A DNA stretch of 64,000 bases from Ascaphus truei (GCA_036426205.1 WSYH01000266.1:1-64000); one strand, 5' to 3'; counted from the first letter of the stretch, positions 49,701 to 55,822 are shown. A program made the numbers and translations. Notes: generated by a model not told the origin, from the sequence alone.

Positions 49701-50309
49701 ACCTGGTCTATGTAGCTTCATATCCGCGCTAAAACATAACACTCATTTTGTCTGTGTTTAACCTCATCGATACCCACATCTGCCTGACGCGCATCTCTGC
49801 AATGGCAGCTAAGAGATAATAAATGTGTGTGATTTCCACTGGGTAAACGTAAGCATTCTGAATTTTTCTTATTGTCCATACCACTTCTCCTGGGACCTTT
49901 CCAACGCTGCACTACGCTTATAGTTCTCTCCACAGCCGGATAACATACAATACCTGTGTTGTGGTCTGTAATTCTGGAAGTTTTCCTCTTTGTACCTTCT
50001 CATATATTATAATAATAATAATATAATATAACATATTCTTGTAGATCGCTGCTATGTTTATGTTACTTTACAGATACATTTTGCAGGACAAGACACTCAT
50101 TGGTCTCTCACCATCACTGCGTCCCGCCAGCTTGTTCATCAGGTAGGATTTTTCCGGTCCGATATTTCCCTACAATCGCCACACGACCCCGGGCTGAGTG
50201 ATGTCAGACAGGATCTCGCCGCTCCTGGTTGATTACTAGCTCCTGTCTGTCCCGGTTCTCTATCAACACACGGGAGCGGCCATCGTGATTTCTGTGGCCA
50301 TTTTTCCGT
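15482..50309 (-). CDS. gbp: Guanylate-binding protein (GBP) gene, ten coding exons, overall span
   Basis: GBPs are interferon-inducible large GTPases that hydrolyse GTP and assemble on pathogen or vacuole membranes. The family is recognised here from ordered exons on the minus strand: P-loop exon, DTEGLGD exon, [15 protein letters not shown] exon, CFVFDRP exon, then helical-domain exons ending in a coiled coil. The order matches vertebrate GBPs, and the exon lengths 243, 284, 213, 103 and 194 resemble what I know of that family. The six 3' exons join without frame changes; the four 5' exons lie in error-rich sequence. One TAG interrupts the penultimate exon. The predicted C-terminus ends in VRE, with no CaaX prenylation box. 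The intron between 22,859 and 40,319 is inflated by an L1, a CR1 and duplicated assembly blocks. The paralogue cannot be assigned. A 5' untranslated exon was not identified. Confidence 0.93.
15895..16525. repeat. Minisatellite C, ~61-bp unit, in GBP intron
   Basis: About ten tandem copies of a ~61-bp unit contain tatcaccctgtaataacccc followed by aatgggatccccctctctcc. Copies are over 95 percent alike by eye. It lies in the last GBP intron, just upstream of the terminal exon in gene direction. Confidence 0.93.
16526..17831. other. Last GBP intron, rest
   Basis: No exon was recognised. It includes an L2-like scrap at 17,231-17,272 (tagattgtaagctctgaagg) and otherwise unassigned sequence. Confidence 0.6.
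17832..18025 (-). CDS. gbp: GBP coding exon 9 with in-frame TAG stop
   Basis: A 194-bp exon has acceptor ccccag and donor aag|gtaaa. It reads [37 protein letters not shown], then TAG at 17,910-17,912, then [19 protein letters not shown] and LIEQKLK. The flanking residues match the GBP stretch RSYxxHxxxLxEKM, where the stop replaces a residue that is Lys in human GBP1. This is the charged helix alpha-12/13 region that mediates the closed conformation and dimerisation. Splice sites and frame are otherwise perfect. If real, the stop removes 26 codons of this exon plus the 71 of the last. Confidence 0.92.
18060..18490. repeat. Minisatellite D, ~38-bp unit, in GBP intron
   Basis: Eleven or so copies of a unit contain cacccagcgctctcacactg followed by ctccctgcatctccccca. 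Some copies are shortened to about 20 bp. They fill nearly the whole 480-bp intron between coding exons 8 and 9. Confidence 0.93.
18506..18608 (-). CDS. gbp: GBP coding exon 8: helical domain
   Basis: A 103-bp exon lies between acceptor ccccag and donor gcag|gtgag. It reads [20 protein letters not shown] and [14 protein letters not shown]. The TLTxKEKxI string is conserved in GBPs and marks the long alpha-12 helix. It leaves one base that completes a Glu codon with exon 9. Confidence 0.94.
18670..19300. mobile_element. Possible DNA-transposon end and GC-rich flank
   Basis: At about 18,679 the string cagtcctcgacaaatg, flanked by ta-rich DNA, resembles the terminal repeat of a DNA transposon seen widely in frogs. 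It continues as gtcgcccggggcgacc, a 16-base perfect palindrome. No transposase or opposite end was found. The remaining GC-rich part carries no supported gene. Confidence 0.35.
19424..19545. repeat. Short tandem repeat (cactcactgacccaggcagt)n
   Basis: Degenerate direct repeats of cagtcactcactcactgacc, grading into cagtcacccaccc. Confidence 0.9.
19618..19827. repeat. Compound microsatellite (TG)n, (ATGT)n/(AT)n, (CT)n
   Basis: gtgtgtgt at 19,621-19,640, then atatatatgtatgtataaat repeats to about 19,750, then ctctctct to 19,825. Short Tyr/Ile-rich open frames here are spurious. Confidence 0.95.
19830..20287 (-). mobile_element. Inverted terminal repeat (pLTR) at 5' side of Penelope-like element
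   Basis: This 450-bp segment is the reverse complement of 21,962-22,437. Shared landmarks in reverse order include ccgttctgtggctaacg, tttgtgcgagctttcg, ggccactgtata-type UTR text and ggtccctattggtgtatagg. Penelope elements often carry such an inverted copy of their terminal repeat in front of the coding region. It is less exact than expected for a young copy, with several indels. Confidence 0.82.
20288..21961 (+). pseudogene. Penelope-like element, RT plus GIY-YIG ORF, frameshifted
   Basis: Plus-strand frames give in order [10 protein letters not shown] (about 20,398), [13 protein letters not shown] (20,602), [20 protein letters not shown] (20,701), [12 protein letters not shown] (20,864; the YxDD catalytic motif), then KPCQDP (21,505). 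From about 21,600 there is a GIY-YIG-type endonuclease region ([30 protein letters not shown]) ending DRNFMSHY. RT followed by GIY-YIG is the defining architecture of endonuclease-bearing PLEs (Neptune/Poseidon/Penelope groups). At least ten frameshifts make this copy inactive as assembled. Part of the 3' half is repeated in noisy form at 25,487-25,900. Confidence 0.85.
21962..22437 (+). mobile_element. Penelope-like element 3' terminal repeat
   Basis: The 3' UTR/pLTR of the element ends around ttgattattgaagctcgg. At 22,345-22,373 it has ggaagaa-gagat-cagtgt-atctc-gaaagc, a stem-loop followed by gaaa, and then aataaa at 22,381. It matches the inverted copy at 19,830-20,287. Confidence 0.82.
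22471..22512. repeat. (TATG)n/(TA)n microsatellite
   Basis: tgtatgtatgtgtatatata and a following TA run, directly after the PLE. Confidence 0.95.
22530..22642 (+). mobile_element. L2-type LINE 3' end, short fragment
   Basis: Begins gtatttgtaaccatgtattt and contains gaggtaactctcaatgtatt and acttcctggtaaaa, ending in an ataaaataaaat tail. It is the same family as 43,160-43,403. The tail stops two or three bases from the GBP exon 7 donor. Confidence 0.8.
22646..22858 (-). CDS. gbp: GBP coding exon 7: middle helical domain
   Basis: A clean 213-bp, phase-0 exon has acceptor aacag and donor aag|gtgat. It reads [61 protein letters not shown] and KRKKGIK. YSxPGG is a typical GBP middle-domain motif. 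Fifty-odd bases upstream of the acceptor the 28-bp minisatellite begins, and three bases past the donor AC an L2-type 3' end begins, so the exon is hemmed in by repeats. A noisy duplicate lies at 26,619-26,826. Confidence 0.95.
22915..23880. repeat. Minisatellite E, 28-bp unit, in GBP intron
   Basis: About 34 tandem copies of a 28-bp unit starting gtgctgagaaggactcaggg and ending cagtgtta/cagtgtcg. Variants (gtgttgag, gacacagagc, ctcggggcaatg) are shared between non-adjacent copies, suggesting higher-order repetition. It starts 56 bp from the GBP exon 7 acceptor. Confidence 0.95.
23881..25137. repeat. Noisy duplicate of 27,890-29,125
   Basis: From tgctagaagggactcagcgg on, the sequence is indel-rich. 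It follows the same path as the block right of the 35-N gap: end of minisatellite E, intron text (gattatctctac), L2-derived element, poly-T, L1 3' UTR, breaking at gccgccgcttcccggtc. The right-hand version continues into L1 ORF2, whereas this one jumps back into minisatellite E. Confidence 0.85.
25138..25486. repeat. Minisatellite E, re-entered array
   Basis: Twelve or so fairly clean 28-bp units similar to 23,570-23,880, starting abruptly inside L1 3' UTR text and ending abruptly at gagccccagacccagatgca, where PLE sequence begins. Confidence 0.9.
25487..26430 (+). pseudogene. Noisy duplicate of the PLE 3' part
   Basis: It follows 21,510-22,450 in order (cagatgcaaaacctgcgcaa, cagcaatatcgtg, gagacagtcctgttggcgaa, aggaacc, aaagctcgc) with about one indel per 30-50 bases. 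The join to the minisatellite is mid-unit and shows no target duplication, so a second real insertion is unlikely. Confidence 0.85.
26619..26826 (-). pseudogene. gbp: Noisy duplicate of GBP coding exon 7
   Basis: The same 213-bp exon as 22,646-22,858, now about 208 bp with frameshifts. [20 protein letters not shown] and [11 protein letters not shown] are still readable; the acceptor and donor contexts are damaged. It is best explained as an assembly duplicate, not a duplicated exon. Confidence 0.88.
26880..27849. repeat. Minisatellite E, noisy copy
   Basis: Follows 22,915-23,880 unit by unit, including the variant units, with frequent dropped bases (ctgagaggactc, ggcatgttatgctg). Ends at the N gap. 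Confidence 0.93.
27850..27884. other. 35-N assembly gap
   Basis: Run of 35 N inside minisatellite E. Sequence to its right is clean, to its left noisy. Confidence 0.99.
27885..28030. repeat. Minisatellite E, right end, clean
   Basis: About five clean 28-bp units before the array ends at cagtgttatttctatttgaa. Confidence 0.93.
28270..28847 (+). mobile_element. L2-derived element, 5' part, with 2A-like motif (left half)
   Basis: A plus-strand frame gives pyrimidine-rich, Ser/Pro/Leu-rich coding up to [12 protein letters not shown] at 28,641-28,676. The noisy copy near 24,680 reads LLLAAGISP at the same place. NPGP preceded by a short hydrophobic stretch is the signature of 2A ribosome-skipping peptides, which occur at the N-terminus of some LINE ORFs. 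It is followed by a (tgccacctcttccc)n stretch. The element is cut by the L1 at 28,848 and resumes at 36,163. No reverse transcriptase is present in either half. Confidence 0.6.
28848..28863. repeat. L1 target-site duplication, left copy
   Basis: ctaacctatctaattt, identical in 16 of 16 bases to 36,147-36,162. It merges with the poly-T (poly-A of the minus-strand L1). Confidence 0.95.
28878..29387 (-). other. L1 3' UTR
   Basis: AT-rich near the poly-A, with a purine tract on the plus strand at 29,170-29,232 (C-rich in the L1 sense strand). This is opposite in polarity to the G-rich tract of mammalian L1 3' UTRs. Confidence 0.75.
29388..33070 (-). pseudogene. L1 ORF2 (endonuclease, reverse transcriptase), one frameshift
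   Basis: The N-terminal block 33,070-31,832 is an APE endonuclease: [59 protein letters not shown]. The second block has the RT motifs [62 protein letters not shown] and FADDIILTL (catalytic DD). Near the C-terminus is the Cys/His knuckle [18 protein letters not shown]. The frame is lost only at a plus-strand T7 run, 31,853-31,859; past it the RT frame is open back to that point without a stop. The protein would be about 1,230 residues, normal for L1 ORF2p. It nicks target DNA and primes reverse transcription on it. Confidence 0.95.
33071..34309 (-). other. L1 inter-ORF region, 1.24 kb, C-rich in sense
   Basis: No ORF with a recognisable domain. The plus strand at 33,890-34,250 is an extreme G-rich tract with many ggggg runs, hence C-rich in the L1 sense strand. 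Inter-ORF regions of L1s are usually tens of bases or overlap, so this one is notable. Confidence 0.75.
34310..35314 (-). CDS. L1 ORF1 protein (nucleic-acid chaperone), intact
   Basis: A 334-residue protein. The first ~52 residues are low-complexity. Residues ~54-135 form a heptad-rich coiled coil ([20 protein letters not shown] to EQENRDRR). An RRM-like domain starts [14 protein letters not shown] at ~137, includes LDRAHRTLG and DVIIRFHSY, and is followed by a C-terminal domain ([38 protein letters not shown]). This is the trimeric ORF1p layout of L1: the coiled coil trimerises and the RRM plus CTD bind RNA. No frameshifts. The first Met is used, directly after a GC-rich 5' UTR. Confidence 0.93.
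   Translation of the reverse strand: MSGRLKGPAQTSLKSFFMPSHKAPATDSSAQEGGRTPSMEMPDNMPEQGSRGEQLEVTRNYLEALFLRMRKGFQEDLNKAVNSLRTDMNALSERTDTLQKKVEDTEHAYSQAEDEINSLNYEIRALKEKAEEQENRDRRQNLRVRYIPEEIEATHLQPYLKDLFISLVPELQQEQMELDRAHRTLGPKSQDPKRARDVIIRFHSYTTKEKVLTASREKGEVQFRNTHLEIYSDLSKETVDRRREMRPLVQKLRDHKVRYRWGFPFKLMVQAGGKMHTVSYMEDVPRFLRALGLQHTDEDATSERAEEEQPRQGTAKTPRASQRLASQKNQTRDE
35315..36146 (-). promoter_or_regulatory. L1 5' UTR / internal promoter
   Basis: About 830 bp, GC- and CpG-rich, with poly-G runs on the plus strand (35,655-35,664; 35,750-35,761) and a tgacgtcacc CRE-like site at the very 5' end (about 36,128-36,137). L1 5' UTRs hold an internal RNA polymerase II promoter. No specific factor site was tested. 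The proline-rich plus-strand frames here are compositional. Confidence 0.75.
36147..36162. repeat. L1 target-site duplication, right copy
   Basis: ctaacctatctaattt, the partner of 28,848-28,863. Confidence 0.95.
36163..36470 (+). mobile_element. L2-derived element, 3' tail (right half)
   Basis: Continuation of the element interrupted at 28,847: aataccgaccaacct, then the L2-type tail tagattgtaagctctccgg, a gaagcgcgtaatacactgtt-like segment, and ggcgctatataaag. The coding frame across the L1 excision point has a stop shortly before the tail. It thus carries a 5' ORF piece joined to the 3' tail without RT. Confidence 0.72.
36485..37165. repeat. Minisatellite F, ~30-bp unit
   Basis: About 20 diverged copies of a unit containing ctcagtattattgctatggg plus aaggtctta. 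Interrupted by the CR1 and continued at 40,208. Confidence 0.9.
37166..40207 (+). mobile_element. CR1 LINE, 5'-truncated, multiple stops
   Basis: Starts inside the endonuclease ([31 protein letters not shown]), then [34 protein letters not shown] motifs follow: [74 protein letters not shown] and FADDTKL. It ends with the CR1 3' text gttgaacttgatgtatgtct and the octamer tail (actatgta)n at 40,180-40,207. About eight in-frame stops (for example 37,300, 37,737, 37,946, 38,647, 39,232, 39,547) mark it as an old dead copy; few frameshifts are needed. Confidence 0.95.
40208..40260. repeat. Minisatellite F remnant after the CR1
   Basis: actctgggcaggtcctacct then cagtctcattgctatgagaa: the unit of 36,485-37,165, showing the CR1 landed inside the array. 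Confidence 0.8.
40320..40603 (-). CDS. gbp: GBP coding exon 6: start of helical domain
   Basis: A clean 284-bp exon has acceptor tcccag (40,604-40,605) and donor gtgag (40,319-40,318). The product includes [54 protein letters not shown] and [14 protein letters not shown]. The string [19 protein letters not shown] is strongly conserved in vertebrate GBPs and forms the first helices of the middle domain. It ends in phase 0 and continues into [10 protein letters not shown] of exon 7, about 17.5 kb downstream. Confidence 0.96.
40708..40795. repeat. (AC)n microsatellite with aat interruptions
   Basis: Repeated acacacacaaatacacac pattern in the GBP intron upstream of exon 6. Confidence 0.97.
40800..41279. 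other. GBP intron, nothing recognised
   Basis: AT-rich single-copy-looking sequence with no supported ORF or repeat. Confidence 0.5.
41280..42770 (+). pseudogene. Second Penelope-like element, degenerate RT
   Basis: Plus-strand frames show [53 protein letters not shown] (42,373-42,411, the YxDD box) and RGGDTDK followed by YKLKT near 42,690-42,770. These are RT landmarks of the PLE/telomerase-like group, with AMG and FIDD, and they differ from the 20-kb element (YLRYIDD). Many stops and frameshifts. No GIY-YIG domain was recognised, so this may be a different PLE lineage. Confidence 0.72.
42950..43403 (+). mobile_element. L2/Rex1-type LINE 3' end
   Basis: The C-terminal end of an ORF2 can be read: [19 protein letters not shown], then [12 protein letters not shown] and LSSFKSK, a conserved LINE C-terminal motif (WNxLPxxLR...SxxxFKxxLK). 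It is followed by a 3' UTR with aaccatgtattatttgtc, gaggtaactctcaatgtatt and a taaataaat tail. The rest is 5'-truncated. The same 3' end occurs at 22,530. Confidence 0.82.
43405..43600. mobile_element. Possible hAT-type transposon end
   Basis: cagcggtgcgcaaactgggg directly after the LINE tail resembles a hAT terminal inverted repeat. The following GC-rich DNA carries a tgacgtcaca site. No right end or transposase was found. Confidence 0.4.
43601..44310. other. Unassigned sequence, possible repeat with poly-A signal
   Basis: A pyrimidine-rich acceptor-like tract (ctgttcccccttgcag, ending 43,803) and an aataaa at about 44,208-44,213 hint at a transcribed unit, but no conserved protein can be read on either strand. 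Confidence 0.4.
44311..45434. other. GBP intron, nothing recognised
   Basis: AT-rich intron between the unassigned repeat and exon 5. Only chance ORFs. Confidence 0.5.
45435..45677 (-). CDS. gbp: GBP coding exon 5: end of G domain, CFVFDRP hallmark
   Basis: A clean 243-bp exon lies between acceptor cccag and donor gtgag. It reads [32 protein letters not shown] and [23 protein letters not shown] is diagnostic of GBPs. It enters with two bases of a split codon and leaves with one base. That base joins the next exon to give [11 protein letters not shown], which matches the family at the G-domain/helical-domain boundary. There are no stops or frameshifts, so the host gene is correctly assembled here. 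Confidence 0.95.
45745..48290. repeat. Minisatellite G, 42-bp unit, in GBP intron
   Basis: About 60 copies of a 42-bp unit (44 in some) contain gatcctgtcacagtgtgtgc, tgcagtaatgcatccttaca and tg. Units up to about 45,880 are clean; later ones have frequent indels. Because 42 is divisible by 3, open frames with a 14-residue period run through it ([14 protein letters not shown]); there is no sign that they are translated. Confidence 0.96.
48733..48925 (-). CDS. gbp: GBP coding exon 4: TVRD-type G4 region
   Basis: After the acceptor (cttcag) the exon reads [12 protein letters not shown], later PSFTWCV and RD, then DGKEVTED and [10 protein letters not shown] before a gtacc donor. GBPs replace the usual N/TKxD guanine-recognition motif by an RD motif, and the Arg-Asp is visible here. 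The length of 193 bp and internal frame changes indicate a few net deletions. The same exon occurs again at 58,741-58,930. Confidence 0.82.
49068..49170 (-). CDS. gbp: GBP coding exon 3: GTPase core (TWIF...LAV region)
   Basis: The minus-strand sequence reads [23 protein letters not shown] and EQL in shifted frames. This is the GBP segment that follows the G3 motif. The donor is gtatcc after ctgca; joining to the next exon gives EQLHYVTEL, as expected for the family. The acceptor is blurred by an indel (ctcggcgagatag against ctcagagatag in the copy at 59 kb). The frame is broken at several places, which I attribute to read errors. Confidence 0.75.
49382..49504 (-). CDS. gbp: GBP coding exon 2: switch region and G3 motif
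   Basis: The exon runs from acceptor ctcag (49,505-49,506) to donor gtgag after gagaag. It reads IALGSTIQ, then SKTKG after a one-base slip, then SKPGHP and [16 protein letters not shown] is the GBP form of the G3 (DxxG) motif that coordinates magnesium and the gamma phosphate. The length is 123 bp, a few bases shorter than I would expect for this exon, consistent with net deletions. The related copy at 59,386-59,510 keeps the frame where this one loses it, and the reverse, so the two can be used to correct each other. Confidence 0.85.
50112..50309 (-). CDS. gbp: GBP coding exon 1: start codon and P-loop
   Basis: On the minus strand an acceptor (ccccag) precedes an ATG at 50,301 followed by [12 protein letters not shown] and then, after an indel, LIEN. 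Further on EILSDITQP and [20 protein letters not shown] can be read, but only by moving between frames. This is the N-terminus and G1/P-loop (GxxxxGKS) of a GBP, which contacts the nucleotide phosphates. The exon ends at a GT donor (50,111-50,110). At least three small indels break the frame: in the gtcgtgtggcg stretch, in the A-run after the P-loop lysine, and near LIEN. These look like sequencing errors, because the residues on each side are well conserved. The first ATG was chosen because its context resembles the conserved GBP N-terminus with a second Met six codons later. Confidence 0.88.
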
Positions 50310-51690
50310 CTGGGGAGATATACATTATATATAGATGGGGTAATCATCATTTGTGGGAAACCGAAATGTGACACTATAAACATGTAATCTGTGTGTAATT
50401 AAACCATCTGTGATAAACCAATCTGTGTAACCACACAGTGGAAATTAAGATACGGGCCGCCCTCCCTGCTATATGAATGGGTTTATATGTCAACGGGTTG
50501 CATACAGGAATAGATATGTGAAGGAATGAGGGTTAATGGAGTAACCAAGGTTCCTATGTGCACTCTCTATGACCAATTCAGGGCTTGGAATATTCAATCC
50601 TAGGGTGACCCCTAAATACCGCTCACTAATGGGTTCAAAACGGTCGTTATTAAACATGTGTACAATGGACAACCAGTTTACTCCATTAATAAACAGGGAG
50701 AAATGACTACCGGTGGAGGATTAGTCCCAACGCGTGTCTGTGAGCTAGTCTATCCTCTGTGGTGAGATTTAAAGGGAGGAAGGGACCATTTACATAGATT
50801 GCATGTACCTTGGAGGTATGATCTATTTCACAGTGGCTATATTAGTCCTAGAAACTTGTATTGGTGCTGTATTAGCAGTCTGATGTAAAGAGGCACTTAG
50901 TCTAGGTGGTGTGTAAGACCTGTAGTACTATCTATATATATCATACCACTGCAACGTGTCATTAACCCGCGTCTTGTTTGCGGTCCTGTGGGAGATTAAT
51001 GAGTTGGCTAGATAGCTGTGTTAATAACTGAGGTCACATACACAAGTCACGTGCTCACAGGTTGTGGCTGTTTGTGACACAAATAAAGGGACAATGTACA
51101 GTACACACAACAAACACGGTCAGGCCGGGAATACGGGTGGGGAAGAGGTTGACTGACCGAGAAACAAAATAAATGATGGCAAGACTTGGGTGACCAGATT
51201 TTTTCAAATTAAAACCGGACACAATAAAAATTATTTATAAACAAATTACCATCACGTGACGCACACCGTTGCCATGACAACGAGACACTGACGTCAGGCG
51301 GTGACATGTTGCCATGACAAAGTGGCATCATGTGTTCCTCGGCACCTAATGCGTCCCGTTGGTGGGGCTGCAGTGGTGTGTCTGTGTGTATAGGTGGTGG
51401 GCCCCTGCAGTGTGTGTCTGTGTGTACATAAATAATGAAGACATTAATTAAAATTAAAATAATTAACAAATTAAAATTAAATAAATAATTAATTGACATA
51501 AATTAATAATTAATTTAGGCATTATTTAAAATGAAGACTTTTAAAAATGTGACCTTCCTGACCTAACCATTGCAAATAGGGTCTCTTGCCTCCTCTTGCC
51601 TAGTCAGTGACTCACTGCCATGCAGTGGCCGCAGACACAAGCTTTCCTGGCCCGGAAAAACTTTTCACCGGGGCCCTCTACCCCATTTCG
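50310..51690. other. GBP 5' flank or first intron
   Basis: No exon was recognised. It contains cacgcgttggg in minus orientation near 50,730, an aaccggacac-type repeat end at about 51,195-51,220, and AT-rich DNA (51,430-51,530). A degraded copy occupies 61,980-63,480. Confidence 0.5.
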
Positions 51691-51699
51691 GCAGCCTTG

Positions 51700-51926
51700 C
51701 GAGAACCCCCCCCCTTCTCACACCCCCCTCACTCTCACCCTACCTCCACCACACGCCCAATCACCCATTCCTTCCCCCCCTTCACCCCCTTCCTTCCCCC
51801 CCTCTCACCCATTCCTTCCCCCCTTTCTCCACCCTTCCTCCCCCCTCTCTCTTAAAAACCCCCCACGTATTTTTCTCCCCTCCCCATACACACCCCCTCC
51901 CCAATATAACACACACACCACACATA

Positions 51927-51962
<36 letters not shown>

Positions 51963-54770
51963 ACACACACACACACACACAGTGGACAAACACACAAGCC
52001 CCCTCCGTCTCCCTCATCCTGCCCCCTCATACTTCTCCCCCTCTCCTTAAAAACCTTCCCCCCTCTTCTCCTCCCCTCATACCTCCCCATATCCCTCCTC
52101 TCCTCATACCTCTCCCTCCCCCATCCTTGTCCTCATACCTCCCTCTCCCCCTCCTTATTCTCCCTCCTCTTACTTCCGCCATCCCTCCTCATACTTCCCC
52201 ATCCCTCCTCATACCTTCCTATCCCTCCTCATACCTGCCCCTTCCCTCCTCAATACCTGCCCCTCCCTCCCCATAAGATCCTTCCCCTATCTCCGTCAAT
52301 ACTCTCCCCCTCCCTCATAGACCGTCCCTTCCCGATCCTTTCCCTCCTCATACTCCCCTCGCCCTCCTCATACCTCCCTCTCTCCTCCTCCCTACCGCCC
52401 TTCCCTTATATCCTATACACATCGCCTCATCCACCAGTATACAGGTCTACGACACTTCATCCCTCCTCATACCTCCCCATCCCTCCTCATACCTTCCCCA
52501 TACCTTCCCCTCCCCCTCCTGCAATACCTCCCCTCCCCCTCCTCATACCTTCCCCTCCCCCTCCTCATACCTTCCCCTCCGCATACCCTTACCTTGCCTC
52601 CCTTCCCCTCCCCCTCCTCATAACCTTCCCCAATTTCTCCTCATTACCTTCCCCATCGCCCTCTTCATTACCATCCCCATCTCTTCCTCATACTTTCCCT
52701 TCCTTCCCTAATGCTCCTCAATACCTTCCCCTCAGCTTCTCATATCTCCCCCACTCCTCATATCTCCCCCTCCTATACCTTCCCATCTCCTCCTCTACCT
52801 TCCCATACTCCCCATACCTTCCCCATCACTCTTCTACCTCCCCGCCCCCGCCTCATACCTTCCCTCATCATATCTTCCCCTCCCCTCCCCTCCCATACCT
52901 ATTCCCGCGGTTCCCGCCTCCATCTCCACATACTCCTCCATCCTCACTCGGGGTATCCCTCGGGGGGGCCCCTCCCAAACCCTTCTTCCTCCCTCCCCCC
53001 CTCCTCATCATTCCCCTCCCTTCCTCATACTTCCCCATCCCTCCCCATCGCTTCCCCATAGAAACCTCCCCATAACCTTCCCCATACCTCCCCTCCCTCC
53101 CCTACCTTCCCCTCAGTCTCTCAAACCTTCCCGCAGCTCCTCATATGTCCCCCTCCTCATACCTTCCCCCCCTCAGCTCCTCTATCGCCCCTCCTCATAC
53201 GTGCCCCCAGCTCCTCATATCTCCCCCTACCTCATACTTCACACTCCTCTCCCTCCCCCTCAGCTCCTCATATCTCCCCCTCCTCATACCTTCCCCCACT
53301 CCTCATCACCTCCCCCTCCTGCATAAGTCTTCCACTCAGCTCCTCATTCTCTCCCTCTCGCCTCTACTTCGTCTTTCGCCTCAGCTCCTCATATATCTCC
53401 CCCTCCTCATACTTCCCCTCAGCTCTCACAAATATCTCCACCCTCCTCATAATCAACCTTTCCCCTCAGCTCCTCATATCTTTCCACTCCGCATACCTTC
53501 CCCCCAGCTCCTCATATCCCTCTCCCCTCCTCGATACAACCCTCCCATCCCCCCACGTCAGCTCCTCATATCTCCCCCTCCCATCCTTTTCCCCCCACGT
53601 TCCTGACATCCTCGCCATCCTCAATCTCATACTCCTCCTCCCATACCTTCCCCTCAGCTCCTCATATGCTCCCCCCTCCTCATACCTTCCCTCATTCCTC
53701 AAGCATCCCCCTCCTCATGACCTTCCCCTCCAGCTCCTAATCTCCCCCTCCTCATACCTTCCCCTCAGCTGTCATCTCCCCTCCTCATACTCTATTCCCC
53801 TCATCTCCTAATATCACACCCCCTAATCAATTCCCCCTCAAGCTCCTCAATCACCCCCCCTCATCACATTCCCCATAGTCTCCTCAGATCTCCCCCTCCT
53901 CATAGCTTCCCCTCAGCTCCTCCTCAAGATCTCTCCTCCTTCATTCCCTCCCCCTCAGCTCCTCATATCGCTCCGCCCTCCTCATACCTTCCCTCCGTCA
54001 GCTCCTCATTTTTCCCCCTCCTCATATCCTTCCCACTCAGCTATATCTCCCTATCAGTCATCCCCTTCCTCATAGAACCTTCCACCTCAAGCAACTCATA
54101 TCTCCCACTTCCTCATCCCTTCCTACTCCTCTCCCTTATATCTCCCCTCCTCACTACCTTCCCCTCAGCTCCCATTCTCCCCTTTCCTTGGGGGGGGCTA
54201 TTCCTTCCCCTCGCTTCTCATATTTCCTCCTCCTCCTCTCATACCTTTCCCCTCAGGCTCCTCAGACTCCTCCTCCTCATACCTTCCCCCAGCTCCTCAT
54301 ATCTCCCCCTCCTCATACCCTTTCCCGTCAGCTCCTCATAATCTCCCCCCTCCTCTAACTTTCCCCAGCTCCTCACTATCATCCTCCCCCTTCCTCATCC
54401 CTTTCCCTTAGCACCTAATATCTCCCCCATCCTCATACCTTCCCCTCAACTCCTCAGATCTCCCCCTCCTATACCTACTCCCCTCACTCCCTCATTCTCC
54501 CCCTCCCCAATACCTTCCTCCCTGCTCCTCATACTCCTCCCCCCTCCATACCTTACCCCCCTCCAGCTCCCTAACTATCTCCCTCTGCTCATACCTTCCC
54601 CTCAGCTCCTCAGATCTCTGTCTCCTCATACCTTTCCCCTCAGCTCCCCTCAATATCTCCTCCTATACCTTCCCCTCAGCTCCTCATATCTCCCACCCTC
54701 CTCATACCTCCCCTCAGCTCCCTCATATCTCCCCCCTATACTCCCCTCATGTAAGATCCTCTCCCGTGGT
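51700..54770. repeat. CT-rich tandem repeat, ~38-bp unit, noisy
   Basis: From about 52,000 the array is built of ctcatacctt, cccctcagctcctcatatct and ccccctc elements in tandem with heavy indel noise. Long Pro/Ser-rich open frames at 51,570-53,600 are compositional and have no domain. Confidence 0.88.
51907..51980. repeat. (CA)n microsatellite
   Basis: Near-perfect cacaca run within the CT-rich block. Confidence 0.95.
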
Positions 54771-55822
54771 TTGACTGGTTGCCTTACCCTTTGGCAGACA
54801 CATGTGCAAGTCCGGAGCAACCTCTCCCCTGATGTTCTGCTGCAGGGCCTGGATTTCCACTCACCAAAGCATACACACCTCCCTCTGTAATCTCTGCAGC
54901 TGTCAGGCCTATACTCTGCAACCTAGACTTGCATTCATTCTTGGAGCAGTACCTTGCACACCGCAAAAAGAGAAACCCCCCCTCCGTGGATTGGCCCGCT
55001 GCGCCTTTAAGTATTATTCCATAATGCTCCTGCTCAGCATACGTCTTCCGATGTCATAATCTGTTTCTGTCTGCCACAAGCCTCGCTTGTTCCTGTCTTC
55101 ATCTGACGCGGAGTAGTATCCCTCCTTGTTTGTCTGCAGCCCAGGTTGTTCCTAAGGCCGGCTGTCTATTTCCACGCAGCGGTCTGCTCCCAGTCGTCCT
55201 GTGTTGTCAGCTGAGTAAACTCTTCTTTGGTTCACTCAGCCCTTGTTTTCCTGTGAATACCGGCTGCATATTCACGCAGCGTCCACTCCTGTTCTCCTGT
55301 GCTGAATCAGAGTTTGCTCTCCCTGCGCCCTCGCCTCCTGATTTCCTTGCACTGAAGCGGAGGTTTCCTCTGTTATCTTCAGCTTCCCTGTTCCTCGGGG
55401 CCTACTCTTTTTCCCTATCAGAGAGGCCGTGTCCTGGTTCCTTCGTGACGCGAGGATCAATTTCCCCGTAGCCCTGCTCAACTCTTGCGTCTGTCCACTG
55501 GTGCAACCGTCAGCAAGGAGTGTGCTACTACATGGTCCGCTTACTCAATCATCCTGTGACCAGCAACCATGGGCCATGCCGCCTCGCGCAGGCATCCCAA
55601 CCACCGCCGCCTCACTAAGCATGAAGCGTGGGTTCGTCCTGACTCTGTTCCGACACCTATTCCTGAACACTGTTTTATCCTGATGTCCCTGTCCTGACCC
55701 TGGCTTCTACAAAACGACGACGCTGTCCTTCTCCAATCCTGACCTGCGACATATGACTACAGACTGGCGCGATCCGGATCAGCCTCTGGCCGCGGTCTCA
55801 GGTCGTGCTTTTAACACCCCAC
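54771..55822. mobile_element. Unassigned 1-kb block, possible LTR
   Basis: This block looks free of indel noise and differs from everything else in the window. It contains attggcccgctgcgcctttaa, a promoter-like string, and a subrepeat around cacgcagcg (55,172 and 55,274, with tgttctcctgtg/tcgtcctgtg contexts). No gag or pol was found on either side. A solo LTR is a possibility only. Confidence 0.35.

Noticed and set aside
50690..50760. Fourth hammerhead-like site (cacgcgttggg on the minus strand)
   Set aside because: It has the gcgttgg-like text but no CTGATGA box and no convincing stem next to a GAAA.
51570..53606. A 500-residue Pro/Ser-rich open frame
   Set aside because: Pure composition of a CT-rich repeat; no conserved domain, and the repeat itself is error-laden.
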